From Myxococcota bacterium (GTDB lineage: Bacteria > Myxococcota_C > UBA6777), in assembly GCA_963169055.1 (NCBI GenBank), contig CAUJFU010000258.1, positions 1-7,055 on the forward strand: DNA of 7,055 nucleotides. Reading direction: 5' to 3'. Numbering within the stretch: position 1 is the stretch's first letter; each line of letters starts with the position of its first letter. Made by a program: the position numbers and the translations under genes. This document shows positions 5,755 to 7,055 of this stretch, piece after piece. Below the pieces are notes generated by a model. The model saw only the letters and a list, made by a program, of their open reading frames with translations, did not search any database and was not told the DNA's origin.

Positions 5755-6527
5755 CTCCACTGCGCGATGATCTCGTTCAAAAAAGCTTATCGAGCGGGCT
5801 GTGTACGGAAATTCTACTTTGTTGCCACCGTAACCTTCTGTGCAATCTTTCTGGTGAATTTTATTCACGTTTCGTAGGTGTTCTTGTAGTGGTTCCACAA
5901 GAGTGCCGGGTAACATCGTCCTGCGAGCTTTCCCACCTTTGCCATCCTGCACCAAGATGATCCGTTGCCCAAAGTCGATGTCTTTGATTCGTAAAGATAA
6001 GCACTCTTGGGCTCTTAGCCCTCCACCGTACAATATCTGCGTTGCGAGTTTCGTTGCTCCTGTCATCTGGGATAAAATATGCTGTACTTCTTCTTTTGTC
6101 AGCACAGTTGGAAGATAACGGGATTCTCGTGCTCGTAGCGCATCGATTTTTCCCTTGAGATCGACTTTGATAGCGCTCCCCTTTGTGTACAAGTGCGGTC
6201 AAAAAAAACAAATCTCGGATGTTACGATGTCTTTGCTGCGTATTTGTACTTATTTTGATCGGGGAGCGCTATGAGAACTTGTTTGTAGAGAAACAGAAGT
6301 GCGTGGAATGCTTGATTTTGTGTCGAAGCAGACACGTTCTCTTCAGCTGCGAGGTGGGTCAGAAAGGCTTCGATTTCCATGCTTCCCATCTCTCTGGGAT
6401 GTCGTTTGTTGTGGAAGAGAATGTAGCGGCGGATCCAGTTTGTATAGCTCTTTTCTGTTCGGTATGCATAACGCTGCAACCGCATCGTCTCCCTCACTTG
6501 CTCAAGCAATTTCGGCGATTTTTCCAT
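5722..6527 (-). pseudogene. Broken integron-integrase-like tyrosine recombinase
   Basis: Remnant of a tyrosine recombinase of the integron-integrase-like group, often seen beside IS91-type transposases. The N-terminal core-binding part (from ATG 6527) reads LLEQVRETMRLQRYAYRTEK, then FHNKRHPREMG and a stretch ending LLFLYKQVL. The catalytic part resumes in another frame as YLPTVLTKEEV, then LYGGGLR with the first catalytic Arg, LRIKDIDF and DGKGGKARR with the conserved Lys. Homology stops near 5794 after EFPYTAR, so the HxxR box, the second His and the Tyr nucleophile are absent. The remaining residues to the stop at 5722 are unrelated read-through. The frame is broken by a 99-bp insertion at 6172-6270. 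AGGAGG lies 10 nt before ATG 6527. No attC or cassette array is visible, and the gene cannot make an active recombinase. Confidence 0.87.
6170..6272. mobile_element. 99-bp MITE-like insertion in the integrase
   Basis: AGCGCTCCCC at 6172-6181 and its exact complement GGGGAGCGCT at 6261-6270 bound a 99-bp element; AT flanks both sides (6170-6171 and 6271-6272), extending the symmetry to 12 bp. Removing the element plus one AT (101 bp) joins codons gtt-ctc to atc-aaa-gtc on the minus strand. This restores one integrase frame and gives 18 residues between the YKQVL and YLPTVLT motifs, close to the 17 in IntI1. The interior has no open frame of note. Termini plus a 2-bp duplication suggest a non-autonomous element mobilised by an IS630/Tc1-like transposase, though the duplicated dinucleotide AT (or TA) is ambiguous. 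No transposase is in the window. Confidence 0.7.
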
Positions 6528-6915
6528 CTTTTTGGTTCCTCCTGTGGCGGTTCGGATGGTTTGTCGGCTTTGTCAAAAATCATGCCGATACTTTGTCTTC
6601 GCTCGTTTTTGTTTCTTTCTGTGTGTAAGTTCTTGGATAAGTGAGGTCCGCGCATGTTGTGCGTGATATCTGTGCAGCACGAGCGTTATCCCGCACGGAG
6701 CGACGAAAAGACAGACGAGCCTGCGTGATAATCTTTTCTCTGGCAGATATCGAGGCAGAACACACTTGACTTTGTCGATTTCGTCGGTTATACCTAACAC
6801 CTATGCGGTGATAACTGGCGAAATCCTGTGTTATCATGCAAGTCTGCTGGATAATGATATCGTTGGCGCCGCACACCGATAGGCGATTCTTGGCGTTCTC
6901 TCTACGTCATCCCGT
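6528..6915. other. Gene-free stretch upstream of the integrase remnant
   Basis: No open frame here has a credible start, ribosome binding site or recognisable domain. On the minus strand the integrase Shine-Dalgarno AGGAGG is at 6538-6543. The plus strand carries three related boxes, TGCGTGATA at 6660-6668 and 6722-6730 and TGCGGTGATAA at 6804-6814. The last is part of an imperfect inverted repeat, GTTATACC (6787-6794) with GGTGATAAC (6807-6815, one bulged G). This could be the outer end of the element that brought the integrase; I cannot assign it to a family. Confidence 0.4.
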
Positions 6916-7055
6916 CGAACAAATAGAACAGAACTTCCAACCCTCTAATTTTCCGAACTTCAGTTGCTACTGTTCTTTCCGAACAAATCGAACAAACTTT
7001 CCGCCATTCTAATTTTCTGAACTTCACTTGCTTACGAGAACACCGAACAAACAGA
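6916..7055. repeat. 64-bp degenerate tandem repeat, cut by the window edge
   Basis: Units begin at 6916, 6980 and 7044, each opening CGAACAAA, so the period is exactly 64 bp; the third unit is cut after 12 bp. Units 1 and 2 agree at about 42 of the first 53 positions and then diverge over the last 11. GAAC occurs nine times in 140 bp (6917, 6926, 6931, 6955, 6981, 6990, 7019, 7038 and 7045). The mismatches run through the whole unit, which differs from the identical repeats of a CRISPR array. Function unknown. Confidence 0.8.

Noticed and set aside
6170-6272. Integron attC site, because it is an imperfect palindrome beside an integrase
   Set aside because: The ends lack the RYYYAAC/GTTRRRY boxes, and it sits inside the integrase coding frame with direct AT flanks.
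6550-6600. Minus-strand TTGACA upstream of the integrase as its promoter
   Set aside because: No acceptable -10 lies 16-18 nt downstream, and no LexA-type box was found.
6573-6876. Two overlapping minus-strand open frames upstream of the integrase
   Set aside because: Their compositions look random (Arg/Ser/Thr-rich), no motif or ribosome binding site is apparent, and they overlap each other in different frames.
6916-7055. CRISPR array, because the period is 64 bp
   Set aside because: Mismatches run across most of the unit and there is no identical-repeat/unique-spacer pattern; no cas gene is seen.

Overview
The window looks like a core-genome segment from a Gram-negative-type bacterium. 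DNA is moderately GC-rich, with Ile mostly ATC and TTG heavily used for Leu. A nucleotidyltransferase resembling the guanylyltransferases of the LPS/surface-heptose pathway supports an outer-membrane organism. I cannot name the lineage; a deltaproteobacterium- or myxobacterium-like group is only a guess. One flank, and to a lesser degree the other, is eroded repeat and mobile DNA.

Layout. Positions 1-479 hold no gene. Two degenerate tandem copies of a GC-rich hairpin repeat (about 53-309) are followed by a candidate promoter whose spacer contains ten consecutive Gs. Positions 480-3854 form a tight three-gene plus-strand operon: a sugar-1-phosphate nucleotidyltransferase, a SAM hydrolase (hydroxide adenosyltransferase; 8-nt overlap with the previous gene) and an RlmD/TrmA-family RNA m5U methyltransferase (2-nt gap). 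The methyltransferase carries two family-atypical repetitive insertions, a basic 9-residue repeat tail and an internal Ser/Val/Asp-rich repeat. A 121-nt gap rich in hairpins precedes a small single-pass membrane protein of unknown function (3976-4371). The gap can be drawn in two mutually exclusive folds, one of which hides the ribosome binding site. Next is ychF (4474-5574), with its own promoter overlapping the end of the small gene.

After ychF the DNA changes character. A third, inverted copy of the hairpin repeat (5620-5754) abuts the truncated 3' end of a minus-strand tyrosine recombinase of the integron-integrase-like type (5722-6527). This recombinase is a pseudogene: it lacks the C-terminal catalytic half and is split by a 99-bp element with perfect 10-bp terminal inverted repeats flanked by AT/AT. 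Removing the element plus one AT restores the reading frame. Positions 6528-6915 show no convincing gene. The window ends inside a 64-bp-period degenerate tandem array rich in GAAC.

Functionally, the operon combines nucleotide-sugar activation, SAM turnover and SAM-dependent RNA methylation; a direct link between them is not shown by the sequence. I see no complete new defence or mobile system. The best leads are the poly-G promoter, the mini-element in the integrase, the dispersed hairpin repeat, the switch-like leader and the 64-bp array.
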